Assembly (NCBI GenBank): GCA_029267635.1
Contig: JAJUIK010000005.1
Span: 113,476 to 177,475 of the forward strand
Direction: 5' to 3'
Source of the DNA: Moraxellaceae bacterium
Lineage (GTDB): Bacteria > Pseudomonadota > Gammaproteobacteria > Pseudomonadales > Moraxellaceae
Length of the DNA stretch: 64,000 nt
Shown here in pieces: positions 25,845 through 35,110 of the stretch (position 1 is the stretch's first letter; each line of letters begins with the position of its first letter). The notes under the pieces were generated by a model that worked only from the letters and a program-made list of their open reading frames with translations, was not told the origin of the DNA and did not search any database. Position numbers and translations under genes: made by a program.

Positions 25845-27786
25845 AGTGCAGTCCTCACGCCGTATTCATCATCTTGATCCCGCACTGGCCAACCAGATTG
25901 CAGCAGGTGAGGTCATTGAGCGCCCAGCTTCTGTGGTGAAAGAGCTGCTGGAAAATTCGATTGATGCCGGAGCGACTGAGCTGATTATTCGTGTGGCTCA
26001 GGGTGGAAGTACCCTGATCGAAATTATCGACAATGGCCGTGGTATTCATCCTGAGGATTTATCTCTGGCGGTGATGCGTCATGCCACCAGTAAAATCCAG
26101 ACTGCTGAAGATTTACAGGCGATTGTCAGTTTGGGCTTTCGCGGTGAAGCCTTAGCTTCGATTGCTGCGGTTTCACGTTTAACTTTGACCAGCAGTCAGG
26201 ATGACTCAGGGATTGGCTATCAGGTCGAAGTCAATGGTACGGCATTTGATCATCAGCAGGTACAGGCCGTTGCTACACAAAAAGGCACGCATATCCGGGT
26301 GCAGGATTTATTCTTTAATGTCCCGGCGCGACGTAAATTCTTAAAAAAGCCGACCACTGAATTTGGTCATATTGAAGAAATCGTCCGTCGTCTGGCCTTA
26401 ACCCATTTCGATATCCGTTTTGTGCTGGAACATAATGATTCGGTGCGTTTGAATCTGCCGGTTGCGGATAGTGGTGCCTTGCGTTTTCAGCGTGTGCAGC
26501 AACTGTTAGGCCGGGCTTTTACTGAAAATGCCTACTGGCTTGATGCAGAAAGTATCAGTATGCGTCTGTCAGGCTGGTTAGGGCATCCTTCAGATGCACG
26601 TGCGCAGGCAGATCTGCAATATGTCTATGTGAATGGCCGGATTGTAAAAGACAAGACACTGTCACATGCCTTGCGCATGGCTTATGAGGGAATTTTGCAT
26701 GGTCATCAGCACGCGGCATATTTACTGTTTTTACAAGTCGATCCAGAAAATGTCGATGTCAATGTGCATCCGACCAAGCATGAAATCCGTTTTTTGAATC
26801 AACGTGAAGTGCATGAGTTTGTACGACATTATGCTAAAGAAACCTTGGCCCAATTTCAGACTGCCAGTGCAGATTTGGCACAGGCGCTGAAAGTAGAGGA
26901 ATCGCAGCCTATAACCGGGTCACAGCCGCGTTATCAGGAACAGTTTCAGCTGCATCGTCCTGTAGTAGAAACACCTGTGCAGACGCATGTCATGTCTACA
27001 TTGGAAAACCTGCAACCCTCAACGGACTTACTCACGGATTTTCAGGCCAGTCAGGTGCAATCGGTACCATATCAGTCACAGCCACGTTATGCGGGTTCAG
27101 CACAACTGAATAATGCACTGAAAGATTATCTGGCGCCGTTAAGGGACGTGGATTCATCAGATTACGCGCTCAATACAGAGTCATCAACGCCGATTGATGA
27201 GTTTCCTTTGGGTATTGCAATTGCCCAGTTACACGGCATTTATATTCTGGCGCAAAATAGCGAAGGTTTGATTATTGTAGATATGCATGCGGCGCATGAG
27301 CGTATTTTGCTGCAACAGATGAAGATGGCTTGGGATAAACCGGAGTTCTGGATCTCTCAACAGCTGCTGATTCCGAAAGTTCTGCCGATTAGCCGAATGC
27401 AAGCCATGCGTGTAGAGGAATTGAAGCCGCAGCTCGAACGTTTAGGACTGGAAATTGATCAGTATGGTGATGATCAGGTGATTGTACGCGGTGTACCCGC
27501 AATTTTGCATAAAGCAGATTTTGCATCCTTGATCCCTGAACTGCTCAATGATCTGGACCCACGCGATGAAGCACAAGGTTTGTTGCAAAAACGTGACCAG
27601 ATTTTAGCAGGAATGGCCTGTCATGGTGCGGTACGTGCGCACCGTCAGCTCAGCCTGTCGGAAATGAATGCCTTGTTGCGGCAAATGGAACAAACGGAAT
27701 TTGCCAGCCAGTGTAATCATGGCCGTCCAACCTGGCGTGCTTTTCCTTTGTCCCAATTAGATAAACTGTTTGCTCGAGGAGAGTAA
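25837..27786 (+). CDS. mutL: DNA mismatch repair protein MutL
   Basis: 649 residues from ATG 25837, which overlaps tsaE; an earlier start codon at 25825 would precede the conserved region. The GHKL ATPase has NQIAAGEVIERP, DNGRGI, GFRGEALASI and VNVHPTKHEIRF in order. A long Gln-rich linker (about residues 340-440) leads to the dimerisation domain. That domain has a DMHAAHERI segment resembling the endonuclease motif DxHA(X)2E(X)4E, but the last Glu is Gln, while ACHGAVRAH and CNHGRPTW are present. MutL couples MutS mismatch recognition to strand removal. The start codon is set by the tsaE overlap. Confidence 0.96.
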   Translation: MPEVQSSRRIHHLDPALANQIAAGEVIERPASVVKELLENSIDAGATELIIRVAQGGSTLIEIIDNGRGIHPEDLSLAVMRHATSKIQTAEDLQAIVSLGFRGEALASIAAVSRLTLTSSQDDSGIGYQVEVNGTAFDHQQVQAVATQKGTHIRVQDLFFNVPARRKFLKKPTTEFGHIEEIVRRLALTHFDIRFVLEHNDSVRLNLPVADSGALRFQRVQQLLGRAFTENAYWLDAESISMRLSGWLGHPSDARAQADLQYVYVNGRIVKDKTLSHALRMAYEGILHGHQHAAYLLFLQVDPENVDVNVHPTKHEIRFLNQREVHEFVRHYAKETLAQFQTASADLAQALKVEESQPITGSQPRYQEQFQLHRPVVETPVQTHVMSTLENLQPSTDLLTDFQASQVQSVPYQSQPRYAGSAQLNNALKDYLAPLRDVDSSDYALNTESSTPIDEFPLGIAIAQLHGIYILAQNSEGLIIVDMHAAHERILLQQMKMAWDKPEFWISQQLLIPKVLPISRMQAMRVEELKPQLERLGLEIDQYGDDQVIVRGVPAILHKADFASLIPELLNDLDPRDEAQGLLQKRDQILAGMACHGAVRAHRQLSLSEMNALLRQMEQTEFASQCNHGRPTWRAFPLSQLDKLFARGE

Positions 27787-27792
27787 TTTTTC

Positions 27793-28737
27793 ATGTCAAA
27801 TCAATTGCCTGTTATTAATTTAATGGGGCCAACCGCAAGTGGTAAAACCGCATTGGCATGTGAACTCTATGAGCGTGGTCATTTTGAACTGATCTCGGTC
27901 GATTCTGCGTTGGTGTACCGAGATATGGATATTGGCACGGCAAAACCGACCAAAGCAGAACAAACGCAGTATCCGCATCATCTGATTGATATTATCAGTC
28001 CGCTCGACGTGTATTCTGCAGCACAATTTGTTGAAGATGCTTCTCTGTTGATTGATGAGATGCATGCACGCGGTAAAATTCCGGTGCTGGTCGGTGGTAC
28101 TATGCTGTATTTTAAGGCCTTGCTGGAAGGCTTATCGAGCAATCTACCCAGTGCGGATTATGAAGTGCGTGCCGAGATCGAAGCCAAAGCCGCCACTGAG
28201 GGGTGGGATGCAGTCTATGCAGAGCTGGTAGCCGTCGATCCTTTGGCCGGGGAGAAATTTAAGGTGACGGATAAACAACGAATTATCCGTGCCTTGGAAG
28301 TTTATAAATTGACTGGACAGCCCATTACAAAATTACAGGCTGAGCAGCCGAAAAACTTACCATATCGTTACATATTTCATAATCATGCATTACTGCCAGA
28401 TCGGTTAGAATTACATGGTCGAATTGAGCAAAGATTAGACAAAATGTGGGAAAATGGATTTTTGAATGAAGTGGAGTATCTCATCGAAAAATACGATTTA
28501 AATGTGGATATTCCCTCTATGCGATCGGTAGGTTATCGACAAGCGCTCGATTTTTTGCTGAAAAGCGATAAAAGTCAGCAAAAACAGCAAGAAATGAAAG
28601 ATAAGGCGCTATTTGCAACACGACAACTGGCAAAACGTCAATACACTTGGTTGAGATCTTTACAAGAATTACATCCCTTTAAAACGTATACAACGATTAA
28701 GCAGGCTCAACAAGACTTGCGAAACGATTACGGATAA
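27793..28737 (+). CDS. miaA: tRNA dimethylallyltransferase MiaA
   Basis: 314 residues. The P-loop is [12 protein letters not shown] at residues 11-22, followed by [19 protein letters not shown], which contains the conserved D-S-x-Q/L-V-Y-R and GTAKP substrate segments. [16 protein letters not shown] and the late [17 protein letters not shown] are further family blocks. MiaA transfers the dimethylallyl group to A37 of tRNAs that read UNN codons. It lies 6 bases after mutL. A terminator-like hairpin follows (28751-28796) before hfq. Confidence 0.95.
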   Translation: MSNQLPVINLMGPTASGKTALACELYERGHFELISVDSALVYRDMDIGTAKPTKAEQTQYPHHLIDIISPLDVYSAAQFVEDASLLIDEMHARGKIPVLVGGTMLYFKALLEGLSSNLPSADYEVRAEIEAKAATEGWDAVYAELVAVDPLAGEKFKVTDKQRIIRALEVYKLTGQPITKLQAEQPKNLPYRYIFHNHALLPDRLELHGRIEQRLDKMWENGFLNEVEYLIEKYDLNVDIPSMRSVGYRQALDFLLKSDKSQQKQQEMKDKALFATRQLAKRQYTWLRSLQELHPFKTYTTIKQAQQDLRNDYG

Positions 28738-28750
28738 AGCAAAATTTAGC

Positions 28751-28796
28751 AACTATCTTTTTATAAATTTTAAATGATACATAAAGATAGTTTTTT
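28751..28796 (+). terminator. Intrinsic terminator between miaA and hfq
   Basis: Ten-base stem AACTATCTTT / AAAGATAGTT with a 22-base loop, then TTTT. Only 31 bases separate it from the hfq start, so hfq expression may depend on read-through or a promoter inside the hairpin region. Confidence 0.75.
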
Positions 28797-28827
28797 GCGC
28801 TGATTTTAAATTTTTTGGAGTTATAAA

Positions 28828-29349
28828 ATGTCTAAAGGTCAAACTTTACAAGATCCGTTCTTGAATTCTCTCCGTAAAGAACGTATTCCAGTTTCTATCT
28901 TCCTTGTGAACGGTATCAAACTACAAGGTCATATCGAATCTTTTGACCAATATGTGGTACTGCTTAAAAATACTGTAAGCCAAATGGTTTATAAACATGC
29001 AATTTCTACTGTCGTACCTGCACGTAATCCACGTCCAGCAGGTGCTCCGGCAGGTGGTCAAGGTGGTGCAGGCTTTGGCGGTCAAGGCGGCGGCTTTGGC
29101 GGTCAAGGTGGTGGCTTCGGTGGTCAAGGTGGTGGCTTTGGCGGTCAAGGTGGCTTCGGTGGTCAAGGCGGCGGCTTTGGCGGTCAAGGTGGCTTCGGTG
29201 GTCAAGGCGGCGGCTTTGGCGGTCAAGGTGGCTTCGGTGGTCAAGGCGGCGGCTTTGGCGGTCAAGGTGGCTTCGGTGGTCAATCAGCACCTAGCTTCGA
29301 CAATGATGCAAAATTTGAAGATACACAAGACGATGACAATAATCGTTAA
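28828..29349 (+). CDS. hfq: RNA chaperone Hfq with glycine-rich C-terminal repeats
   Basis: 173 residues, well above the 102 of E. coli Hfq. The Sm core fills residues 1-66: [37 protein letters not shown] and [12 protein letters not shown] (Sm2). After about residue 75 comes a tail of GGFGGQG / GGGFGGQ repeats, then a short acidic end ([10 protein letters not shown]). Acinetobacter Hfq proteins are known for such Gly-rich tails. Hfq helps sRNAs pair with mRNAs. TTTTTTGGAG precedes the start. The tail DNA is a tandem repeat (see repeat entry). Confidence 0.97.
   Translation: MSKGQTLQDPFLNSLRKERIPVSIFLVNGIKLQGHIESFDQYVVLLKNTVSQMVYKHAISTVVPARNPRPAGAPAGGQGGAGFGGQGGGFGGQGGGFGGQGGGFGGQGGFGGQGGGFGGQGGFGGQGGGFGGQGGFGGQGGGFGGQGGFGGQSAPSFDNDAKFEDTQDDDNNR
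29149..29281 (+). repeat. 39-base tandem repeat in the hfq 3' half
   Basis: Three complete copies of a 39-base unit (29149, 29188 and 29227) plus a partial fourth, each coding 13 residues ([13 protein letters not shown]). Shorter GGxGGTCAAGG units precede it from about 29065. The length is a multiple of 3, so slippage would keep the frame. Confidence 0.9.
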
Positions 29350-29378
29350 GATCTGATGAGTTAAAAATCATTTTTAAG

Positions 29379-29406
29379 AGCCTCTTATTTTAAGAGGCTT
29401 TTTTTA
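29379..29406 (+). terminator. Intrinsic terminator of hfq
   Basis: Stem AGCCTCTTA / TAAGAGGCT with a three-base loop, followed by TTTTTTT. Confidence 0.92.
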
Positions 29407-29425
29407 TTTTTCCCGATTTATAAAT

Positions 29426-29456
29426 AAAAAAGCCCTATGATTGAATAAGGCTTTTT
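29426..29456 (-). terminator. Intrinsic terminator of surA
   Basis: Arms AAAAAGCC and GGCTTTTT face each other across a 14-15-base loop; the A-run on the left becomes a U-tract for the minus strand, ending the lptD-surA transcript. The right side could also serve hfq read-through. Confidence 0.75.
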
Positions 29457-29473
29457 AAATGGTTCCGACTGAA

Positions 29474-30781
29474 TTATTTTTTGTTTAGAGATGGATCTTT
29501 GATTTCGACATAGGCATTGGCACGTACTTCACGTAACCAGCTATCCAGTTCAGAATCAAATTGACGCTCGCCTAAAATCTGACGTGCCATACGCTCTTGA
29601 TATTCTTTGGTCATATCTTGCTGGCGTGTATCAGTTACTTGCAGAATGTGCCAGCCAAACTGGGTTTGGAAAGGTTCGCTAATTTGACCTACCGGGGTAT
29701 TTTTCATTTTATCTTCAAACTCAGGAACCATCACGCCAGGATTGACCCAGCCTAAACTACCGCCATCACGTGCCGAACCTGTATCATTGGAAAAAGTAGC
29801 CGCAAGTACCGCAAAATCTTCCCCGGCTTTTAAGCGATTGTAAATGTTCTCAATCATTTGCTTGGCATTATCACGACTGACTACTTCTGAAGGCTGAATC
29901 AGAATGTGACGGGTTTGATACTGAGGTACAAGGGCTTTTTGTTCACTGGTTTTGCGTTCGAGTAATTTCAACAGGTGAATGCCATCGCGTGCCGGAATGA
30001 GTTCGCTGGTCTGACCTGTTTGTAGCGATGCGACACGACCAGCCAGTTCGGCAGGGATCTCGGCCAAGTTGCGAAAGCCCATATCGGCACCTTCTACTTT
30101 AATGTTCTGGCCTGTATATTTTTTGCTGATTGTGGCAATATCATTGCTGTTTTGTAACGCATTCTTAACTTGCTGTGCGACTGATTCAATGGCTATGTTT
30201 TTATCGGTTGTTGCAATACGCATATGAATGACATGGACCTGGCTGCCCAAAGCCGCCTGACCTTGCGGTGATTTCAGGAAATTTTCTACATCCTGATCAC
30301 TGATCTTAATGCGCGACATAACTTGTTGTTGGCGTAACTGATTAATTGCCAGGTCGTCGGCAATCCGGCTACGCAGGGCAGCATAACTACCAGGTGCCTG
30401 AGCATCGAGCTTCTGTTGGAGTTGCTCAAGTGAATCCGCTTTGAATTGCTGTGCAACTTTTAAAACGGTTTCATTTAGTGTGCGTTCATCAACCTTGATG
30501 CCATAACGTTTAATCTGTTGCAATTCAGCTTGGCGTAAAATAAGTTTTTCTAACGCTTGCTGCTCCAGTAAGACCTGTGGGGGTACAGCTTGTTTTTGTT
30601 GTTGTAATTGATGCAAAGTTTCGGCCATGACCTGAGCTAAATCACTACGTAGAATAACACTGTTATCCACAACGGCAATCACTTCATCAGCAGCAGTTTG
30701 TGCAAAAGTCGGGAGTGCAGAAGAAATACATACGGCAAGAATGCTGGCTTGAAAAAACTGTTTAAAAGGATTGTTCTTCAT
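29474..30781 (-). CDS. surA: Periplasmic chaperone and peptidyl-prolyl isomerase SurA
   Basis: 435 residues from ATG 30781. This start shares its A with the lptD stop (TAATG), which fixes the choice over the TTG 15 bases upstream. The signal peptide is FFQASILAVCISSALPTFAQ (cleavage after AQT or so). The N-terminal chaperone domain (about 25-175) is followed by two parvulin domains: QVHVIHMRIATT... and the more complete second (YQTRHILIQPSEVV, GSLGWVNPGVMVPEFE, FGWHILQV). SurA escorts outer-membrane proteins to the Bam complex, including LptD, whose gene is upstream in the operon. Confidence 0.95.
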   Translation of the reverse strand: MKNNPFKQFFQASILAVCISSALPTFAQTAADEVIAVVDNSVILRSDLAQVMAETLHQLQQQKQAVPPQVLLEQQALEKLILRQAELQQIKRYGIKVDERTLNETVLKVAQQFKADSLEQLQQKLDAQAPGSYAALRSRIADDLAINQLRQQQVMSRIKISDQDVENFLKSPQGQAALGSQVHVIHMRIATTDKNIAIESVAQQVKNALQNSNDIATISKKYTGQNIKVEGADMGFRNLAEIPAELAGRVASLQTGQTSELIPARDGIHLLKLLERKTSEQKALVPQYQTRHILIQPSEVVSRDNAKQMIENIYNRLKAGEDFAVLAATFSNDTGSARDGGSLGWVNPGVMVPEFEDKMKNTPVGQISEPFQTQFGWHILQVTDTRQQDMTKEYQERMARQILGERQFDSELDSWLREVRANAYVEIKDPSLNKK

Positions 30782-33207
30782 TAACGTTGTGTCCAAGATT
30801 GATTAATTTTATTAAACCCTAAAACGCGACTTTCCAGTAAAGAGGCCAGCTTATTATTGAAACCACCCAGTCCTTTTAAGGTGAGTTCCGCCATAATCGC
30901 ACGTTTCGCTTTTACATCCGGATCATTCACATTATCCAAATCGTTATAATAAGAACGACCATAGACTGAAACTGCCCAACAGCAAGATTCGTAATTTACA
31001 CCGAGTAAATATTCACGAGCGACATCATTGTCAAGGTCATACTGAACATGCCCCATGAGACGCCAGTTGTTTTGAATCGGCTGTATAAAGGAAGCAACGG
31101 CCTGATCATAACGATCCTGACGATCTGGAATATCCTTACGATAGAAATAGCCTAAGTTATATAAATTGCCTTGATTGCCAGTATAGTAAACTTGAAAATC
31201 GCGTTGCGCATTGTCACCACCGGACATCCAGGCAGAATTGGCATTGATGGTAAAATTCTGTGACAGTTGACTGGATAGACTGACAATCGGTCCGGTTCGG
31301 CGCTCAGAATCAATAGTCTCTTCTTCGGTTAAGCGCACTCGACGGTCTTCAAAATAATAACTTTGACCGATACTGGCTTTTAATCGCTCCAAACCAGCGG
31401 GGTCAAACAGACTATAACTTAGACCAAGAGAAAGGAAGTTATTGTCATCCAAACGGTCATGACCATAGAAGCGGTAAGGATTGAACAGTTGATCATAGCT
31501 AATTGATGCAGATGTGGTGTCGAAGTTTGGATAGCCATCCTGATTTTCATAGGGTGCGTAGGCATAGAAGGCACGTGGCGATAAGGTTTGTAGGAATTTC
31601 CCGTCTTTCTCGAAGGTTAAACCCGTATCTAGCGTAAATTGGGGTACAACGACCGATTTATCTTCATTGCCGGAGTTGTTTGCACGATCAGAGAAGGTGT
31701 TAATGCTGCGTACAGACACTTCTGGAATCATAAATGACCATGGCGTACGATAGTTATAGCGAACAGCAAAGTCATTATAAATACGGGTACCACTATTTAC
31801 CGTTAAATCATTATCTGATTTTTTAAAATATGCGGTATCGTTGTTAAATTCATATTCTAAACCTTGCTGATTTCCTGTGACGTAATTGAGTAAAAACTGC
31901 GGCAAGCGTGCATAGGGTTTATCTTTATCCGCCACTTCTTTATCGAGGGTCTGGAAGTCTTCTACCTTAAGCTGAGCTTTTAGACCTGGAATGCCATTTT
32001 TATAATTCAGTTCCCAAGCACGACGTAGGTTCAGTTCGGTTTTAGAGTTTGGGTTGCTATTTAGATCTGAAAAGTAATCTTTATCAGAAGCATAGTTATA
32101 TTCAAGATTGGTGGCTAAGGTGTTATTGATTTGCCAATTATGCAGGAAATGCAATTCCTTACGGTCTTCATCATTATATTCTGAATCAGACGGTAGATAG
32201 CCGCCCCACAGCATCCCTTGGCCAAAATCTTCTGTTAAGTAGCGGAATTCGCCTTCCAGCATGGCACCGCGTCCGCCTAAATAGCGCGGGGTGATAGTGG
32301 CATCATAATTGGGTGCTAAATTTAGATAAACCGGAACAGAAACTTGAATACCACCATCATTGGTATAACCAAAACTTGGACTCAAAACTCCTGTCGTGCG
32401 GCGATCATCAATCGGAAAGTTGAAATAAGGAAGTGCCAGTACGGGCGTATCCTTGATATAGAGTTTGGTATTGCGGGTTACACCACGGCCAGTATCCTGA
32501 TTCAGTTCAATACGCTTGGCTTGGATTTTCCAGGTCGGGCTTTGATTGGGTGGGCAAGTGGTATAGGTTGCGTTTTCCAGTACGGCAATCGTAGCTGATG
32601 TGCGTGCGATTTTGTCGGCATGACCATGTGCATGCTGTTCTTCAGCAATATAGTAACTGTTATTTAAGTCACCAATCTGGCTGCGCAGGTTATAGTTGAT
32701 CTGGTCACTTTGCGTGAGCAGACCGCCTTGCGCCATTTGTACTCGACCTTCCGCTTTGGCAAACGTCTGGGTTTTGTCCAGGGTGATTTTATCGGCACGA
32801 ATCATGCGGCCTTCTTGATCAATCACCACATTACCTTCCAGGATGGAATCGCCCTGAGGATTGTAATGCCCATAGTCTGCGGTAATAGTTGACGTAGTTT
32901 GTGTCGGATCTAGCGGTTTTGCATGGGGCTGAATCGGAGTGACCCAGACTCCCTGGCAATAACGCGAGCTGAAATTGCTTTGACGTTGTTGTGCTTCAGG
33001 TGCAGATTTATCGATATAATATTGTTCAAAAAAGGCTTGTCCCGGATAGGTTTCTTGAAGTGCTGCTTGTAATTGTTCGTTATTCAGCGTTGAGCTTGAA
33101 ACTGTATCGGTTGACTCAGCATAGCTTGATATTGAGCCACCACATAATAGGGTCAAAATAGCAGTCGCTAAAGGATTAAATTTAAACTGATGCTTCATTT
33201 GTCTCAT
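30781..33207 (-). CDS. lptD: LPS-assembly outer-membrane protein LptD
   Basis: 808 residues. The signal peptide is FNPLATAILTLLCGGSISSYAES after a short MKHQ start (in-frame ATGs at 33207 and 33198 are both possible). The N-terminal beta-jellyroll (LptA-like OstA segment) is seen in ADYGHYNPQGDSILEGNV and GRMIRADKITLDK. The large barrel follows with DDRRTTGVLSPSFGYTNDGG as the conserved barrel start. The paired cysteines (SRYC, TTC, ESCC) are in the expected places for the LptD disulfides. With LptE it inserts LOS/LPS into the outer leaflet. surA follows, overlapping by one base. Confidence 0.96.
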   Translation of the reverse strand: MRQMKHQFKFNPLATAILTLLCGGSISSYAESTDTVSSSTLNNEQLQAALQETYPGQAFFEQYYIDKSAPEAQQRQSNFSSRYCQGVWVTPIQPHAKPLDPTQTTSTITADYGHYNPQGDSILEGNVVIDQEGRMIRADKITLDKTQTFAKAEGRVQMAQGGLLTQSDQINYNLRSQIGDLNNSYYIAEEQHAHGHADKIARTSATIAVLENATYTTCPPNQSPTWKIQAKRIELNQDTGRGVTRNTKLYIKDTPVLALPYFNFPIDDRRTTGVLSPSFGYTNDGGIQVSVPVYLNLAPNYDATITPRYLGGRGAMLEGEFRYLTEDFGQGMLWGGYLPSDSEYNDEDRKELHFLHNWQINNTLATNLEYNYASDKDYFSDLNSNPNSKTELNLRRAWELNYKNGIPGLKAQLKVEDFQTLDKEVADKDKPYARLPQFLLNYVTGNQQGLEYEFNNDTAYFKKSDNDLTVNSGTRIYNDFAVRYNYRTPWSFMIPEVSVRSINTFSDRANNSGNEDKSVVVPQFTLDTGLTFEKDGKFLQTLSPRAFYAYAPYENQDGYPNFDTTSASISYDQLFNPYRFYGHDRLDDNNFLSLGLSYSLFDPAGLERLKASIGQSYYFEDRRVRLTEEETIDSERRTGPIVSLSSQLSQNFTINANSAWMSGGDNAQRDFQVYYTGNQGNLYNLGYFYRKDIPDRQDRYDQAVASFIQPIQNNWRLMGHVQYDLDNDVAREYLLGVNYESCCWAVSVYGRSYYNDLDNVNDPDVKAKRAIMAELTLKGLGGFNNKLASLLESRVLGFNKINQSWTQR

Positions 33208-33318
33208 TAACCAAGTATGCTTTTCGCAATTAATTATTGTCGCATCATAGAGAAAAAGTTGATAAGTGGCTACACTTAACCCTTTAAAAAACTCAGCCTG
33301 TTTTAGATTTTATTGCAA

Positions 33319-34335
33319 ATGAATACACAACGTGAACAATTGATACAAACATGGGTTAGCTCTGTACTCGATTCAGATCAATTTGAAATCAGTTTTCTGC
33401 CAGGCGATGCGAGTTTCCGTCGTTATGCACGAGTTCAGTTTAATCATAAAACATATATGTTAATGGATGCACCACTAGAAAAAGAAGATTGTGGGCCATT
33501 TGTGAAAATTGCCGAATTCTTCAGTCAACATGAAGTGCGCGTACCGCAAATTATCGCAAAAGATCTGGAACAAGGTTTTTTATTGCTCGAAGATTTTGGC
33601 GATACCTTGCTGTCGACGTTGCTGAATGATGTCAGTGTGGATCATTATTATTTGCAGAGTTTTAAACAGCTGATTGAGCTACAGCAGATTGATGCACAAG
33701 AAAGTCAATTGCCCGCCTATAGTTATGAAAAACTGCTGACAGAAATGCAGTTGCTCACCGCATGGATGTTGCCTTCTTTGCAGATTAAACCGACATCTGA
33801 TGAGCAGGTTGTGATTGAGCAGGCGTTTGATTTTCTGGCTAAAGCAGCTTTGGCACAACCACAAGTGATTGTGCATCGTGATTTTCATAGCCGTAACCTG
33901 ATGAAAATAGCGGGCGAGCAGGAACTGGGCGTGATTGATTTTCAGGATGCGGTGATCGGTGCCTATACCTATGACCTGATTTCCATTACCCGGGATGCCT
34001 ATGTGCAGTGGAACGCGGATCGCGTGTATCGCTGGTTTAAGATGTTTTATGAATTGCTGCCGGAAACTGCAACCCTGAATCGCAGTTTTGAGCAATTTAA
34101 ACGTGATGCCGATCTGATGGCGATTCAGCGTCATATTAAAATCTTAGGTATTTTTGTCCGTTTGTTTGAGCGTGATGGTAAGGCTGGCTATTTAAAAGAT
34201 CTGCCACGGGTCATGTGGTATTTGTTGCAAGAAAGCCAGGGCTATGCTGAGTTAGAACCTTTTATGCAGTTTATCCAGCAGCGTGTGATGCCGGCGTTTA
34301 ATGCAAAATATGGAGAATATGAGGTGGCTGCCTGA
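33319..34335 (+). CDS. amgK: Anomeric MurNAc/GlcNAc kinase AmgK
   Basis: 338 residues from ATG 33319 (an upstream TTG is less likely). It has an aminoglycoside-phosphotransferase fold: SFLPGDASFRRYARV near the N-terminus, the catalytic loop VIVHRDFHSRNLM (HRD, about residue 195) and VIDFQDAVIG (DFG equivalent). AmgK phosphorylates MurNAc at C1 in the anhydro-MurNAc recycling route, and this pair (AmgK-MurU) is known in Pseudomonas and Acinetobacter and is linked to intrinsic fosfomycin tolerance. Its stop overlaps the next start (TGATG), so the two are coupled. The start lies opposite lptD. Confidence 0.9.
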   Translation: MNTQREQLIQTWVSSVLDSDQFEISFLPGDASFRRYARVQFNHKTYMLMDAPLEKEDCGPFVKIAEFFSQHEVRVPQIIAKDLEQGFLLLEDFGDTLLSTLLNDVSVDHYYLQSFKQLIELQQIDAQESQLPAYSYEKLLTEMQLLTAWMLPSLQIKPTSDEQVVIEQAFDFLAKAALAQPQVIVHRDFHSRNLMKIAGEQELGVIDFQDAVIGAYTYDLISITRDAYVQWNADRVYRWFKMFYELLPETATLNRSFEQFKRDADLMAIQRHIKILGIFVRLFERDGKAGYLKDLPRVMWYLLQESQGYAELEPFMQFIQQRVMPAFNAKYGEYEVAA

Positions 34336-35024
34336 TGAAAGCCATGATTCTCGCAGCAGGTCTGGGAAACCGGATGCGTCCTTTGACCTTACATACGCCC
34401 AAGCCACTATTACAGGTGGGTGATAAGCCCTTGATCGTTTGGCATATCCAAAAGCTGCAAAAAATGGGTGTGAACCAGATTGTCATCAATACGGCATGGT
34501 TGGGAGATAAACTGGCAGCGGCTTTGGGCGATGGTTCTCAGTTTGGTGTGGAGATTCTCTGGTCGCATGAAGGTGAAGGCTTGGAAACTGCCGGCGGGAT
34601 CATTCGTGCTTTGCCTTTGCTGGGAGATGATCCCTTTATTCTAGTGAATGGCGACGTCTGGAGTACCATGGATTTTGCACCTTTGCAGCAGGTTGAGTTA
34701 AACCGTGACCTGGCACATCTGGTTTTTGTGCCCAATCCGGTGCAGCATCCGCAGGGAGATTTTTATCTGCTGGATGGCCGGGCTTATACCTTTGAACAGC
34801 AGAAAGCCGGTGAAGCATTAACTTATAGTGGTATTGCTGTTTTGTCCCCAGAAATGTTTTATGGTTTAGAGCAGGGTAAACGACCATTGGCACCGCTGTT
34901 AAGACAGGCGATGCAGGATGAACGTGTGGCGGCAGAAAAAATGCAGGGTTCATGGGTAGATGTTGGCACGCCGGAGCGATTAAGTGCACTGGATCAACAA
35001 ATCAGGCAGGGGTTGTATGATTAA
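34335..35024 (+). CDS. murU: MurNAc-alpha-1-phosphate uridylyltransferase MurU
   Basis: 229 residues. The nucleotidyltransferase signature MILAAGLGNRMRPLTLHTPKPL (split here as MILAAGLGNRMRPLT and TPKPL) binds the nucleotide and magnesium. NGDVW carries the second metal-binding Asp, and DVGTPERL is the usual C-terminal motif. MurU makes UDP-MurNAc from MurNAc-1-phosphate, bypassing de novo MurA/MurB. Pairing with AmgK makes this call strong, since other nucleotidyltransferases share the fold. Confidence 0.9.
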   Translation: MKAMILAAGLGNRMRPLTLHTPKPLLQVGDKPLIVWHIQKLQKMGVNQIVINTAWLGDKLAAALGDGSQFGVEILWSHEGEGLETAGGIIRALPLLGDDPFILVNGDVWSTMDFAPLQQVELNRDLAHLVFVPNPVQHPQGDFYLLDGRAYTFEQQKAGEALTYSGIAVLSPEMFYGLEQGKRPLAPLLRQAMQDERVAAEKMQGSWVDVGTPERLSALDQQIRQGLYD

Positions 35025-35110
35025 GTGTGTAATCACTAGGCATTCACTACTGTTCCACGGTTGAGAAATCGGTATACTTCACCTAAATTTTTAAAAGATG
35101 TTGACTGTCT

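Noticed and set aside
29065..29285. Repeats that could suggest a CRISPR array
   Set aside because: Units are directly adjacent with no spacers and encode a Gly-rich protein tail.
28921..29356. Long open frames on both strands inside hfq
   Set aside because: They arise from the GGTCAAGG-type tandem repeat, which lacks stop codons in most frames; the hfq frame has the Sm domain and a ribosome site.
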